In this document: piece by piece, positions 28,651 through 37,603 of the stretch
Layout: every line of letters begins with the position of its first letter
Numbering within the stretch: position 1 is the stretch's first letter
Assembly (NCBI RefSeq): GCF_036924595.1
Contig: NZ_JAZHRV010000001.1
Coordinates: 4,278,001 to 4,342,000 of the forward strand
Length of the DNA stretch: 64,000 nt
From: Bradyrhizobium algeriense
Lineage (GTDB): Bacteria; Pseudomonadota; Alphaproteobacteria; Rhizobiales; Xanthobacteraceae
Direction of reading: 5' to 3'
Translations under genes and position numbers: made by a program
The notes under the pieces: generated by a model
What the model was told of the DNA's origin: nothing
The model's input: the letters and a program-made list of their open reading frames with translations, nothing else
Database searches by the model: none

Positions 28651-29430
28651 ATGTCGCCAGCCGAAGCTCGCCTGAAGCAGGTTCCGTCCGGCATGACGGA
28701 CGCCGAGTGGAACCAGCGCGTCAATCTCGCCGCCTGCTATCGCCTCGTTGCGCTGTATGGCTGGGACGACCTGGTCGACACCCACATCTCGGCGCGTGTG
28801 CCGGGTCCCGACCATCACTTCCTGATCAACCCCTACGGATTGATGTTCGAGGAAATCACGGCGTCGAGCCTGGTCAAGGTCGATCTCCACGGCAACCAGC
28901 TCAGCGAAAGCGAATACAGCATCAACCCGGCGGGCTTCACCATCCATTCGGCGATCCACGAGGTGCGCGAGGACGCCGGCTGCGTACTTCATTTGCACAC
29001 GCCCGACGGAACGGCGGTCGCGAGTTGCATGGAGGGCTTGCTGCCGATGAACCAGACCGCGCAATTCGTCACCCACGACCTCGCCTATCATGACTATGAA
29101 GGCGTGGCGCTGGACCACGACGAGCGCCCGCGGCTGCAGAAGGACCTCGGCAGCAAGAACCACATGCTGTTGCGCAATCACGGCACGCTGACGGTCGGCC
29201 GCTCGGTCGCCTCCGCCTTCGAGCGCATGTACCATCTGGAGCGGGCCTGCACGATGCAGGTGCGCACCCGCATGCTGGGGCCGACCGCCTACCCGATCGA
29301 ACAGGCCGTGATCGACAAGAACAAACAACTGTTTGGCAATGCCGATTTCGCGGAACGGCGCTCGACCAATCTGGTGTGGCCGCCGCTGTTGCGGAAACTG
29401 GATCGCACCGATCCCAGCTACAAGACCTGA
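28651..29430 (+). CDS. class II aldolase/adducin family protein
   Basis: 259 residues of the class II aldolase/adducin fold. The start (MSPAEARLKQVP) follows CGGAGAAAG. Conserved elements: DDLVDTHISARVPG, the metal-binding His pair in VLHLHTPDGTAVAS, and a later metal His in MLLRNHGTLTVG. Such zinc enzymes cleave sugar phosphates or act as decarboxylases; the proteobacterial group most like this one is of unassigned substrate. It precedes an NAD-dependent epimerase by 30 bp on the same strand, so a sugar-type substrate is a fair guess. Confidence 0.9.
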   Translation: MSPAEARLKQVPSGMTDAEWNQRVNLAACYRLVALYGWDDLVDTHISARVPGPDHHFLINPYGLMFEEITASSLVKVDLHGNQLSESEYSINPAGFTIHSAIHEVREDAGCVLHLHTPDGTAVASCMEGLLPMNQTAQFVTHDLAYHDYEGVALDHDERPRLQKDLGSKNHMLLRNHGTLTVGRSVASAFERMYHLERACTMQVRTRMLGPTAYPIEQAVIDKNKQLFGNADFAERRSTNLVWPPLLRKLDRTDPSYKT

Positions 29431-29460
29431 GGCCGACGGGCGCGCGAAAGGTTACAGGGC

Positions 29461-30444
29461 GTGAAAGTACTGGTGACCGGCAGTTCCGGCCATCTCGGCG
29501 AGGCGCTGATGCGCACGTTGCAGGCGCAACGGCGCGAGGCCATCGGCATCGATGTTCTGCCCGGCATGTTCACCCAGCACGTCGGCTCGATCGCCGACCG
29601 GGCTTTCGTGCGGCGTTGCATGAGGGGTGTCACCACCGTGCTGCACGCCGCGACGCTGCACAAGCCGCATGTGGCAACACACGGCCGCCAGGATTTTGTC
29701 GACGTCAACATTTCAGGCACGCTCAATCTGCTCGAAGAAGCCGTCGCAGCCGGTGTCACGGCGTTTGTCTACACCAGCACCACCAGCGTGTTCGGCGATG
29801 CGCTGGTGCCGCCGCCGGGCGAGCCGGCGGCCTGGATCACCGAAGACGTCACGGCGGTGCCGAAAAATATCTACGGCGTCACCAAGGCGGCCGCGGAGGA
29901 TCTGTGCCAGCTGTTCGCGCGCAATCATTCGCTTGGCGTCATCGTGCTGCGCACCTCGCGATTCTTTCCCGAAGAGGACGACAATCGCGCGATACGCGAG
30001 GCCTATACCGACGCCAACATCAAGACCAGCGAGTTCCTCTATCGCCGCGTCGATATCGAAGACGTGGTCAGCGCGCATCTGCTGGCGATCAATCACGCGC
30101 CATCGGCCGGTTTCGCGAAATACATCATCAGCGCCACCACGCCATTCTCGCGCCACGACGCGGCGGAACTGCGCAACGATGCGCCGCGTGTGGTCCGCCG
30201 TTGCGTGCCGGACTATGAGGCCGAATTCGCCCGGCGCGGCTGGACGATGCTTCCGGGCATCGATCGCATCTACGTCAACGACCGGGCGCGCGCCGAACTC
30301 GGCTGGCAGCCGCGCCATGATTTCCGCACGCTGATTGCGCGGCTGCGGGCCGATGAGGACATCCGCAGCCCACTCGCGCGCGAGATCGGCAGCAAGGGCT
30401 ATCACGATCGCGATTTTCGTGAGGGACCCTACCCGGTGGAGTGA
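29461..30444 (+). CDS. NAD-dependent epimerase/dehydratase family protein
   Basis: 327 residues, extended short-chain dehydrogenase fold. The nucleotide-binding turn VLVTGSSGHLGEAL is at the start, the catalytic Tyr-Lys pair is in YGVTKAAAEDL and the preceding Ser/Thr is in YTSTTSVFG. GTG start. It is 30 bp after the aldolase gene and probably in the same operon; a terminator-like hairpin follows its stop at 30521-30556. Substrate is probably a nucleotide sugar or related carbonyl compound; not determinable here. Confidence 0.92.
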   Translation: MKVLVTGSSGHLGEALMRTLQAQRREAIGIDVLPGMFTQHVGSIADRAFVRRCMRGVTTVLHAATLHKPHVATHGRQDFVDVNISGTLNLLEEAVAAGVTAFVYTSTTSVFGDALVPPPGEPAAWITEDVTAVPKNIYGVTKAAAEDLCQLFARNHSLGVIVLRTSRFFPEEDDNRAIREAYTDANIKTSEFLYRRVDIEDVVSAHLLAINHAPSAGFAKYIISATTPFSRHDAAELRNDAPRVVRRCVPDYEAEFARRGWTMLPGIDRIYVNDRARAELGWQPRHDFRTLIARLRADEDIRSPLAREIGSKGYHDRDFREGPYPVE

Positions 30445-30520
30445 GGAACCGGAAATATCCGGTGGACGCGCCGGCCGGATGCGCTAAACTGGCGGCCACA
30501 CACCCTCTACACGTTTAGAA

Positions 30521-30556
30521 TCAAACGCCGTCCAATCCCGGGCGGCGTTTTATTTT
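30521..30556 (+). terminator. intrinsic terminator after epimerase gene
   Basis: AAACGCCG (30523-30530) pairs with CGGCGTTT (30543-30550) around a 12-base loop, followed by TATTTTG. Position and strand fit the end of the aldolase-epimerase unit. Confidence 0.7.
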
Positions 30557-30568
30557 GAGTTGTGCCGT

Positions 30569-30651
30569 AGGGTGGGCAAAGCGCAGCGTGCCCACCATTC
30601 AAAGACCAGCCCGGCGGAGAGATGGTGGGCACGCTGCGCTTTGCCCACCCT
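30569..30651. repeat. 83-bp palindromic intergenic repeat (copy 1 of 3)
   Basis: Perfect 30-bp arms (30569-30598 and 30622-30651) whose core reads GTGGGCAAAGCGCAGCGTG on one strand, loop 23 bp. Two further copies occur at 48984-49064 and 60720-60806. It sits between convergent genes and forms a very stable hairpin, so it may stop transcription from both sides. Confidence 0.85.
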
Positions 30652-30662
30652 CCCATCCCGCG

Positions 30663-32063
30663 CTACTTCGCTTCCGCCAACGCTCCCAAAATCCGCGCCC
30701 AGGAGCGGATGCCCTTGTGGAAGCTCTTGAGGTCGTACTTCTCGTTCGGCGAATGGATGTTGTCGTCGTCGAGACCGAAGCCGATCAGCAGGCTGTCGAG
30801 GCCGAGCGTGCGCTTGAAATCGGCGACGATCGGGATCGAGGCGCCGGAGCCGACCAGCAGCGCCTCCCTGCCCCATTCCTCGGTCAGCGCGCGCTTGGCA
30901 GCCGCCAGCGGCTTCATGTTCCAGTCGAGCGCGATGGCCGCCCCACTGGAGTGCTCGGTGAAGACGGCCTTGCAATCGCCCGGAAGCCGCGCGGTGACAT
31001 AGTCGCGGAACGCCTTCTTGATCTTCTGCGGGTCCTGGCCTTCGACCAGACGGAAGGAGATCTTTGCGGAAGCTTCCGCCGGGATCACGGTTTTCGAGCC
31101 CTCGCCGGTATAGCCGCCGATGATGCCGTTGATGTCGCAGGTCGGACGCGAGGATACTTGCTCGATCAGCAGGCGATCCTTTTCGCCGGCGGGGATCGAG
31201 AGGCCGATTGGCTTTAGGAACGACTCAGGCGTGAGGTTGAGGTTCTTCCACTGCGCCAGGATGTCCGGCGGCAGATCCTTCACGCCGTCGTAGAAGCCGG
31301 GAATGGTGATGCGGCCGTTGTCGTCAAACAGGCCGCCGAGGATGCTGGTCAGCACGCGGATCGGGTTGCGCGCGCCGCCGCCGAACACACCGGAATGCAG
31401 GTCGCGGTTGGCGGCCTTGATGGAGACCTCGTCATACATCAAGCCGCGCAGCGAGGTTGTGATGGCGGGCGTGTTGGGGTCCCACATGCCGGTGTCGCAG
31501 ACCATGGCGAAGTCGGCCTTCAACTCATCCTTGATCGACTCCATAAACGGCACGAAATTCTTCGAGCCAACTTCTTCTTCGCCTTCGATCAGGATCGTGA
31601 TGTCGACTGGCAGCGATCCCGTCACCTTCTTCCAGGCGCGGCAGGCCTCGACGAAGGTCATCAGCTGTCCTTTGTCGTCCTCCGCCCCGCGTGCAACGAT
31701 GATCTTGCGGCCATCAGCGTGGTCAGTGACCACAGGCTCGAACGGCGGGCGGTGCCAGAGGTTCAAAGGATCCACCGGCTGCACATCGTAGTGCCCATAG
31801 AACAGAACATGCGGACGGCCATCGGTGCTACCGTTCGCCTTGGCGACGATCGCGGGATGCCCCGCCGTCGGCCTCACCTCAGCCTTGAAGCCGAGCGTCG
31901 CGATATCTTTCGCAAGATGATCAGCGGCCACTTTGCAATCACCGGCGAAGGCCGGGTCGGCCGAGATCGACTTGATCCGCAGCAGCGCAAACAACCGCTC
32001 GAGGCTGTTGTCGAAGTCGGCGTCGATATGATCGAGGACCGGCTGGATCTTTGCGTTGGACAT
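30663..32063 (-). CDS. M20-family dipeptidase/metallopeptidase
   Basis: 466 residues. The M20 two-metal site is visible: first His/Asp in HVLFYGHYDVQPVDP, bridging Asp in RGAEDDKGQ, general-base and metal Glu in EGEEEVGS, later metal residues in DTGMWDPNTPAI and near the end with GFGLDDDNIHSPNEKYDL. The lid domain lies between (about 210-330). Cytoplasmic, no signal. AAGGGAT before the ATG, preceded by three 12-bp repeats. Probably releases amino acids from small peptides; exact specificity (carnosinase-like or beta-Ala) unclear. Downstream of GT87 gene on the same strand, 42 bp apart. Confidence 0.93.
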   Translation of the reverse strand: MSNAKIQPVLDHIDADFDNSLERLFALLRIKSISADPAFAGDCKVAADHLAKDIATLGFKAEVRPTAGHPAIVAKANGSTDGRPHVLFYGHYDVQPVDPLNLWHRPPFEPVVTDHADGRKIIVARGAEDDKGQLMTFVEACRAWKKVTGSLPVDITILIEGEEEVGSKNFVPFMESIKDELKADFAMVCDTGMWDPNTPAITTSLRGLMYDEVSIKAANRDLHSGVFGGGARNPIRVLTSILGGLFDDNGRITIPGFYDGVKDLPPDILAQWKNLNLTPESFLKPIGLSIPAGEKDRLLIEQVSSRPTCDINGIIGGYTGEGSKTVIPAEASAKISFRLVEGQDPQKIKKAFRDYVTARLPGDCKAVFTEHSSGAAIALDWNMKPLAAAKRALTEEWGREALLVGSGASIPIVADFKRTLGLDSLLIGFGLDDDNIHSPNEKYDLKSFHKGIRSWARILGALAEAK

Positions 32064-32078
32064 GGCTGACTATCCCTT

Positions 32079-32114
32079 AAGTTACCCTTGAAGTTACCCT
32101 TGAAGTTACCCTTG
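32079..32114. repeat. three perfect 12-bp tandem repeats
   Basis: AAGTTACCCTTG occurs three times head to tail. It overlaps the TAA stop codon of the GT87 gene and forms the leader of the dipeptidase mRNA on the minus strand, where each unit reads CAAGGGTAACTT and resembles the dipeptidase ribosome site (AAGGGAT). Copy number could vary by slippage. Confidence 0.8.
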
Positions 32115-33428
32115 GCTGTGGGCCTTGTTGTTGACCTCAAGTTGTAGCTCGCCCGCGGCCTGAGGCAAGGCGACATCCGCGGCAGGCGGATGCAATATGT
32201 GCCAGACCAGCCCCGCCGTCAGCAGGATGGTGGCGGCGAGATTATTGCCATACGCCTGCAGGTCGATCGGAAACAGCGGAAGCGAGAGGCACAACAAACC
32301 GCCCGCCACGGCTAGCAACACCCATGTGCCGGTCTTGACCGTCGGCCTGTGATCATACGCCCCGCGATGGGCCAGCACGGTGATCGGAAAGAACAGCCAC
32401 AGAAAGTAATATTGGCGAGCCAGCGGTGAAGCGACCGTCATCAGACAGAACAGGATGCCGAGTTCCTCGGCATCCGACCGCTCGGTCCGGCGCGACGCGG
32501 GTGGCATGACGGCGAGATATCCGAGCCCGATCGCCAGCGAGATCGCCAGCACGATCCAGTTCGTCGTCCTGAAATCGAGATTGGCGAAATTCATCGTGCG
32601 CACCGGCTTTGACGGATCATCCTGATTGTAGTTCACCGGCCGCGTCAGCCGGTGCGTCACCGCGATGATCGACTGGTTGACCCACGACCAGTTCTGCTCG
32701 TCGCGCTGTCCGAACCCCTTCTCCGAACTCGACCCCACCATGCCCTGGTACCAGGTCTTCAGCTCCGTGACATTGTGCTGGAAGCCGCGAAACGGCGCCG
32801 GCAGCACGAACAGAAACACGCCGATGAACACCAGCATGCTCGCGGCCGCCGCCCACTGCCTTCGCCACACCAGATAAGGCAACACCGCCACCGGGAACAC
32901 CTTGATGGCGGTAGCAAGCGCAAACATGCATCCCGCCATCCATCCGCGCTGATCCCGCAGCAGCCAGAATCCGTAAAGCATCAGCACCAGCAAGACCAAG
33001 TTCGGCTGGCCGAGGTCGAACATGTCGAACACAAAGGTGACGGTGACGAAGCCCGGCAGCGCTTCCAGCCACGGCCCGGGCTTGCGCCCCGATCCCGCCA
33101 TCGCGTGCGAGAACTGCGCCGTCATCCACCACGCGACGATGTTGAGGAACGACAGGCAGAGATAGAGCGGGATCTTGCCGAACCAGCTCGGGATCGCGAG
33201 CAGCACCGCCGACAGCGGCGGATAAATGAATTCGAAATAGGCGGCGGGGTCGTCGGGGTAGAGATTCCTGCCCTGCAGCACCTGCTGCCCCGCCCAGAAC
33301 CACAGCGGATAGTCCTTGGTCTTGCCGTTGCCCCAGATTTCCGGGACCAGCACGTCGGCCGTCAGCGCGATGCAGCAGACCAGAAACAGGAGATCGAGCG
33401 GCCTTCGTAGCGATGGATATCTCAGCAC
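32106..33428 (-). CDS. GT87-family membrane glycosyltransferase
   Basis: 440 residues with about 10 membrane helices. The first loop has the conserved sequence KDYPLWFWAGQQVLQGRNLYPD, typical of GT87 polyprenyl-phosphate mannosyltransferases, and later helices carry GYLAVMPPA and ASPLARQYYFLWLFFPI. It should act at the outer face of the inner membrane on lipid-linked sugars. GTG start. The stop falls inside the tandem 12-bp repeat, 42 bp before the dipeptidase start. Acceptor unknown. Confidence 0.88.
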   Translation of the reverse strand: MLRYPSLRRPLDLLFLVCCIALTADVLVPEIWGNGKTKDYPLWFWAGQQVLQGRNLYPDDPAAYFEFIYPPLSAVLLAIPSWFGKIPLYLCLSFLNIVAWWMTAQFSHAMAGSGRKPGPWLEALPGFVTVTFVFDMFDLGQPNLVLLVLMLYGFWLLRDQRGWMAGCMFALATAIKVFPVAVLPYLVWRRQWAAAASMLVFIGVFLFVLPAPFRGFQHNVTELKTWYQGMVGSSSEKGFGQRDEQNWSWVNQSIIAVTHRLTRPVNYNQDDPSKPVRTMNFANLDFRTTNWIVLAISLAIGLGYLAVMPPASRRTERSDAEELGILFCLMTVASPLARQYYFLWLFFPITVLAHRGAYDHRPTVKTGTWVLLAVAGGLLCLSLPLFPIDLQAYGNNLAATILLTAGLVWHILHPPAADVALPQAAGELQLEVNNKAHSQG

Positions 33429-33504
33429 GCGCTCGTTCCGGATTCAGAGGAGATTACGTCACAACTCTTCACGCGAACCGACCGCCACTTCGCTCGAAAA
33501 ACTC

Positions 33505-35136
33505 TTACCGCCGCAGCAAGCCGCCGAGCGCGCCGCGCACCAGCGCGCGCCCGACCGAACCGCCAAGCGATCCGCCGACCGACTTGCCGAGATCGGCGAC
33601 GATGCCGCCGACCACCTTGTTGGTGACGGATCGCGTAACGTCTCGCGCAATCACCTGGCCGGTCGACAGCCTGCCGCGCTTGACGTTGGTGCCGAAGATC
33701 GTGCCAACGATCGAACCGATCTGGCCGAGGATCCCGCCACCGCCGGCGCCCGCACCGCCATCTGCTCCATCCGCAGGCGCCGCGGTTCCGGCAACGCGCT
33801 TCTGCAGCATCTCATAGGCGGATTCGGCATCGACCGGGGTGTCGTATTTGCCCTTGACCGGGCTCTTGTTCATGATCGCCTTGCGCTCTTCCGGCGTGAT
33901 CGGCCCGATCCGCGCCGTCGGCGGCCGGATCATGACGCGCTCGACCATGGTCGGCGTGCCGCCGCCTTCGAGGAACGACACCAGCGCTTCACCCTTGCCG
34001 AGTTCCATGATGACGCGGGCAGTGTCGAGCTTGGGGTTGGGCCGAAAGGTCTGCGCCGCCGCATTCACCGCCTTCTGGTCACGCGGCGTGAAGGCACGCA
34101 GCGCGTGCTGCACGCGACCGCCCAATTGGGCCAGCACCTTGTCCGGCACGTCGATCGGATTCTGTGTGACGAAGTAGACGCCGACGCCCTTGGAGCGGAT
34201 CAGGCGGACCACCTGCTCGATCTTGTCCATCAGCGCCTTCGGCGCGTCGTTGAACAACAGATGCGCCTCGTCGAAGAAGAACACCAGTTTCGGCTTCGGC
34301 AAGTCGCCGGCTTCCGGCAGTTCCTCAAACAGTTCCGACAGCAACCACAACAGGAAGGTGGCGTAGAGCCTGGGGCTCTCCATAAGCTTGTCGGCAACCA
34401 GAATGTTGACCATCCCGCGACCATCGCTGTCGGTCTTCATGAAATCCTTCAGCGCCAGCGCCGGCTCGCCGAAGAATTTCGTTCCGCCCTGGTTTTCCAG
34501 CACCAGAAGCTGGCGCTGGATGGTCCCGACGGTTGCCTTGCTGACATTGCCATAGCCCTGCGCGACCTTTCGGATCTCGGCAAACGGATCTTCCTCGGCA
34601 TCCGGGCCCTTCTTGCGGCCATCGGGAACGATCGCATCCAACAGCGAGCGCAGATCCTTCATGTCGATCAGCGTCAGGCCGTTTTCATCCGCCACACGGA
34701 ATGCGACATTGAGGACGCCCTCCTGCACGTCGTTCAGATCGAGCATCCGCGACAGCAATAACGGCCCCATCTCCGTGACCGTGGCGCGAACCGGATGGCC
34801 CTGCTCGCCGAACACGTCCCAAAACACCGTCGAGAACTGATCGGGCTCGAACTTGAGGCCCATCTCTCCGGCGCGCTTGAGGATGAAGTCCTTGGCCTCG
34901 CCGACTTCGGAGATACCGGACAGGTCACCCTTGATATCGGCCGCGAACACGGGAACACCGGCGCGGGCAAAGCCCTCCGCCATCACCTGCAGCGACACGG
35001 TCTTGCCGGTCCCGGTCGCTCCGGTGACAAGGCCATGCCGATTGGCAAGCGCTAGCGTCAGCCAGGCCGTTTGTTCGCCCTTCCCGATAAAAATCTTCTC
35101 GTCGGTATCGGCGGTCTTGTTATCGGAGGTCGCCAT
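33505..35136 (-). CDS. HerA-like DUF853 ATPase (YjgR type)
   Basis: 543 residues of the HerA/FtsK-type P-loop superfamily, subfamily often called YjgR/DUF853. Walker A is GATGTGKT near residue 40, Walker B LVFFFDEAHLLF, and the arginine-finger region GVGVYFVTQNPIDVPD follows. The C-terminus is Gly-rich (ADGGAGAGGGGILGQIGSIVG) and then helical. ATP-driven DNA translocation is known for relatives, but the role of this subfamily is not established and no NurA-type nuclease is nearby. The second of two adjacent starts (GTG-ATG) is used. Confidence 0.92.
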   Translation of the reverse strand: MATSDNKTADTDEKIFIGKGEQTAWLTLALANRHGLVTGATGTGKTVSLQVMAEGFARAGVPVFAADIKGDLSGISEVGEAKDFILKRAGEMGLKFEPDQFSTVFWDVFGEQGHPVRATVTEMGPLLLSRMLDLNDVQEGVLNVAFRVADENGLTLIDMKDLRSLLDAIVPDGRKKGPDAEEDPFAEIRKVAQGYGNVSKATVGTIQRQLLVLENQGGTKFFGEPALALKDFMKTDSDGRGMVNILVADKLMESPRLYATFLLWLLSELFEELPEAGDLPKPKLVFFFDEAHLLFNDAPKALMDKIEQVVRLIRSKGVGVYFVTQNPIDVPDKVLAQLGGRVQHALRAFTPRDQKAVNAAAQTFRPNPKLDTARVIMELGKGEALVSFLEGGGTPTMVERVMIRPPTARIGPITPEERKAIMNKSPVKGKYDTPVDAESAYEMLQKRVAGTAAPADGADGGAGAGGGGILGQIGSIVGTIFGTNVKRGRLSTGQVIARDVTRSVTNKVVGGIVADLGKSVGGSLGGSVGRALVRGALGGLLRR

Positions 35137-35473
35137 CACATCGCCTCATCGCGCATCGGGGGACTCTAGGTGTCAAGTCACTCCATCATATCGCATCCTG
35201 TCCGCTGATTGAAACCGTCAGCACACCGTCGCAGCGCACCAAGGACCGTTCCTTTCATACTTTTTTCCGACCTTCGGCAGAAAAAACGAGGGCGCAGCGC
35301 AATAACTCTGTATGAATCTGGCACTCACTCTTGCATTGCTGCAACACTTGCCACGCGAATCGAGAACCACATCGCCTTGATGTGCGGGGATCGCTTGTAT
35401 TTCAGATCGCAGGCGCTCAAGATCAATTTACAAGCAGACGACCCGGTGAAACCGGTTGGGGACGGGGCACAAT
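35137..35473. other. 337-bp divergent intergenic region, no gene
   Basis: No coding frame of worth. It lies between the ATPase gene (minus) and the small protein gene at 35474 (plus). GANTC-type methylation sites occur. One stretch near 35315 looks like a sigma-54 promoter but its spacing is wrong by one base (see rejected list). No other signal assigned. Confidence 0.35.
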
Positions 35474-35839
35474 ATGGACGAATTGATTGGACGGCTGGCC
35501 TCCAAGGCCGGCATCGATAGCGCTGTCGCTGAAAAAACCATCGGCATCGTTCTCGGTTTTCTCCGTAACGAGGGACCCTCCGACAAGGTTCAGGCCCTGA
35601 TCGACCAAATTCCGGGTGCCGAGGCTGCGATTGCGGCTTCCAGCAGCAATGGCGGATTCTCGCGGCTGATGGGCGGAGGCTTGATGGCGGTGGGCACCCG
35701 ACTGATGGCGCTTGGTCTGGGCATGAGCGAGATTCAAAACGTGGCGCGTGAACTTTTCAGGTTCGGCCGCGACAAAATCGGAGCGGATCAAATGGGCGAA
35801 ATCATTTCAGGGACGCCGGGCCTCAGCCAGTTCGCGTAA
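35474..35839 (+). CDS. DUF2267-like small protein
   Basis: 121 residues: MDELIGRLASKAGIDSAVAEKTIGIVLGFLRNEGPSDKVQALID, a Gly/Ser/Met-rich middle (GGGLMAVGTRLMALGLG) and a helical end. The helical N-terminal repeat resembles DUF2267 proteins, helical bundles seen in other alphaproteobacteria, but the assignment is tentative. No signal peptide. It precedes a DUF4332 gene by 54 bp. Start MDELIGR chosen over an upstream in-frame ATG at 35456. Confidence 0.7.
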   Translation: MDELIGRLASKAGIDSAVAEKTIGIVLGFLRNEGPSDKVQALIDQIPGAEAAIAASSSNGGFSRLMGGGLMAVGTRLMALGLGMSEIQNVARELFRFGRDKIGADQMGEIISGTPGLSQFA

Positions 35840-35893
35840 AGCGCATCTCTTCTGAGCACATTCGGCCTGAGCATATTTTTTTCATCGAGTATC

Positions 35894-36301
35894 ATGACAT
35901 ATCCCCTCTCCGAGATCGAAGGCTTGACCGCCTACTCTGCCTCGAAGCTGAAATCGCAGGGCATTCGCACCACGGAAGCGCTGCTGGAAGCCGCCCGCAC
36001 GGTCAAGGGGCGTAAGGCGCTCGCAGCGAAGACCGGCATCAGCGAACAGCAACTGCTCGAATGGGCGAATTTTTCCGACTACATGCGAATTCCCGGCATG
36101 GGCAAGGCCAAGGTAGGCCTGGTGCGCGCGGCCGGTGTCACCACCGTGCGCGAACTCGCGCTCCGCAATCCGGCGCGGCTCGCCCAGAATATGAAAGACG
36201 TGAATACCAAGCGCAAACTGGTCCGGGTTCTGCCCTCCGAAAGATCGGTCGAACAACTGATCGAGCAGGCGCGCAAGCTTCCGCCGATGATCAGCTACTA
36301 A
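35894..36301 (+). CDS. DUF4332 helix-hairpin-helix protein
   Basis: 135 residues. A DUF4332 domain with helix-hairpin-helix-like segments (IEGLTAYSASKLKSQGIRTTEALLEAA and IPGMGKAKVGLVRAAGVTTVRELALRNPARL), a fold used for nucleic-acid or protein binding. The ending (QLIEQARKLPPMISY) matches the family. Cytoplasmic. Function unknown; possibly co-transcribed with the DUF2267-like gene. Confidence 0.88.
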   Translation: MTYPLSEIEGLTAYSASKLKSQGIRTTEALLEAARTVKGRKALAAKTGISEQQLLEWANFSDYMRIPGMGKAKVGLVRAAGVTTVRELALRNPARLAQNMKDVNTKRKLVRVLPSERSVEQLIEQARKLPPMISY

Positions 36302-36376
36302 AGGCCGGTCAGGCCAGCCCGCGGGGCCTGGCTGTCACGCCTTGACTCCCCGGCGCGGACCGCGCAAAGCCACCGC

Positions 36377-37234
36377 ATGATCGCAGCCAAGCCCAGACCC
36401 ACCGCGGCGACCGGTCCGGCCGGTCATCCGGTGCTGCCTGCGCTAAAGTCCAGGCCCTATCCGGCGGTGATGGGCGTGCTGAATGTAACGCCCGATTCAT
36501 TCTCGGACGGCGGGCAATTCGCCGCCCCTGAGCCCGCGCTGGCCCAGGCCCGGCGGATGATCGCCGAGGGCGCCGACATCATCGACATCGGCGCGGAATC
36601 CACCCGGCCCTACGGGTCGGAACCGATCTCGGCGGATGAGGAATTGAAGCGCCTGCAGCCGGTGCTGCCTGACGTCGTCGCGCTCGGCATTCCCGTGTCG
36701 ATCGACAGCATGAAATCGGCCGTCGTCGCCTGGGCGCTCCATCAGGGCGCCGCCATCGCCAACGACATCTGGGGCCTGCAGCGCGATTCCGGCATGGCTG
36801 GCCTCGTCGCCGAGCGCGGCGCGCCCGTCATCATCATGCATAACCGCGATAGCGCCGATCCCGCCATCGACATCATGCAGGACATCGCCGATTTCTTCGC
36901 GCGATCGCTCGATATCGCGGCGAAAGCGGGAATTTCGCCTGACAAGATCGTGCTCGATCCCGGCATCGGCTTCGGCAAGACGCCCGAGCAGAGCATGACC
37001 GCGCTGGCGCGGCTCGGCGAGTTGCAGTCGTTCGGACTTCCACTGTTGATCGGCGCCTCGCGCAAGCGTTTCATCAGCACGGTGACGCCGTCGGAGCCGC
37101 ATCAGCGCCTCGGCGGCTCGATTGCCGCACATCTGCTGGCGGCCCAGAACGGGGCGCGGATCATCCGGGCGCATGACGTCGCCGAGACCGTACAGGCGCT
37201 GCGCGTCACCGCCGCAATCAGGGAACAGGGATGA
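36377..37234 (+). CDS. folP: dihydropteroate synthase
   Basis: 285 residues. Joins hydroxymethyl-dihydropterin pyrophosphate to p-aminobenzoate in folate synthesis. Conserved blocks: MGVLNVTPDSFSDGG, DIIDIGAESTRPYG, SIDSMKSAV, NDIWGLQRD (usual NDVSG/NDI), DPGIGFGKT and LIGASRKRFI, with the final RAHDVAET. The first gene of folP-folB-folK; it overlaps folB by ATGA. Confidence 0.97.
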   Translation: MIAAKPRPTAATGPAGHPVLPALKSRPYPAVMGVLNVTPDSFSDGGQFAAPEPALAQARRMIAEGADIIDIGAESTRPYGSEPISADEELKRLQPVLPDVVALGIPVSIDSMKSAVVAWALHQGAAIANDIWGLQRDSGMAGLVAERGAPVIIMHNRDSADPAIDIMQDIADFFARSLDIAAKAGISPDKIVLDPGIGFGKTPEQSMTALARLGELQSFGLPLLIGASRKRFISTVTPSEPHQRLGGSIAAHLLAAQNGARIIRAHDVAETVQALRVTAAIREQG

Positions 37235-37602
37235 GCGATACTATCTTCATCACCGGTGTCGTCATCCATGCCCGCCACGGCGTGATGGAGCACGAGACCG
37301 AAGTCGGGCAGCGTTTCGTCATCGACCTCGAACTCTCCGTCAACCTGTCGGAAGCCTCGCACACCGATCACCTGTCCGACACCGTGTCCTACGCCAGTGT
37401 GGTTTCGACCGCGACGGCAGCGTTCAAGAACACCAATTACAAGCTCCTGGAGCGCGCCGCCGGCGCCGTTGCAGACGCGATATTCGCGGCGTTTGCGCGC
37501 GTCGACGCGGTCAAGGTCACCGTCCACAAGCCGCATGCACCAATCGCCGCGATCTTCGAGGATGTCGGCGTCGTGCTGACGCGCAAGCGGCAATCGCCCT
37601 GA
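37231..37602 (+). CDS. folB: dihydroneopterin aldolase
   Basis: 123 residues. Converts dihydroneopterin to 6-hydroxymethyl-dihydropterin. The opening VIHARHGVMEHETEVGQRFVIDLEL, with the catalytic Glu near residue 20, the DTVSYASVV segment and KPHAPIAAIFEDVGV at the end fit the family. It overlaps folP by 4 bp and its stop lies just before the folK start, so the three are translated as an operon. Confidence 0.96.
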   Translation: MSDTIFITGVVIHARHGVMEHETEVGQRFVIDLELSVNLSEASHTDHLSDTVSYASVVSTATAAFKNTNYKLLERAAGAVADAIFAAFARVDAVKVTVHKPHAPIAAIFEDVGVVLTRKRQSP

Positions 37603-37603
37603 C

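Noticed and set aside
33316..34761. 481-codon plus-strand open frame
   Set aside because: Antisense of the HerA-like ATPase and GT87 genes; no start signal and Arg/His-rich.
35313..35335. Sigma-54-like promoter TGGCAC...TTGC
   Set aside because: The GG and GC elements are separated by 11 bases instead of the required 10.
36305..36335. GC-rich hairpin between DUF4332 gene and folP as a terminator
   Set aside because: Short stem and no T-run on either strand.
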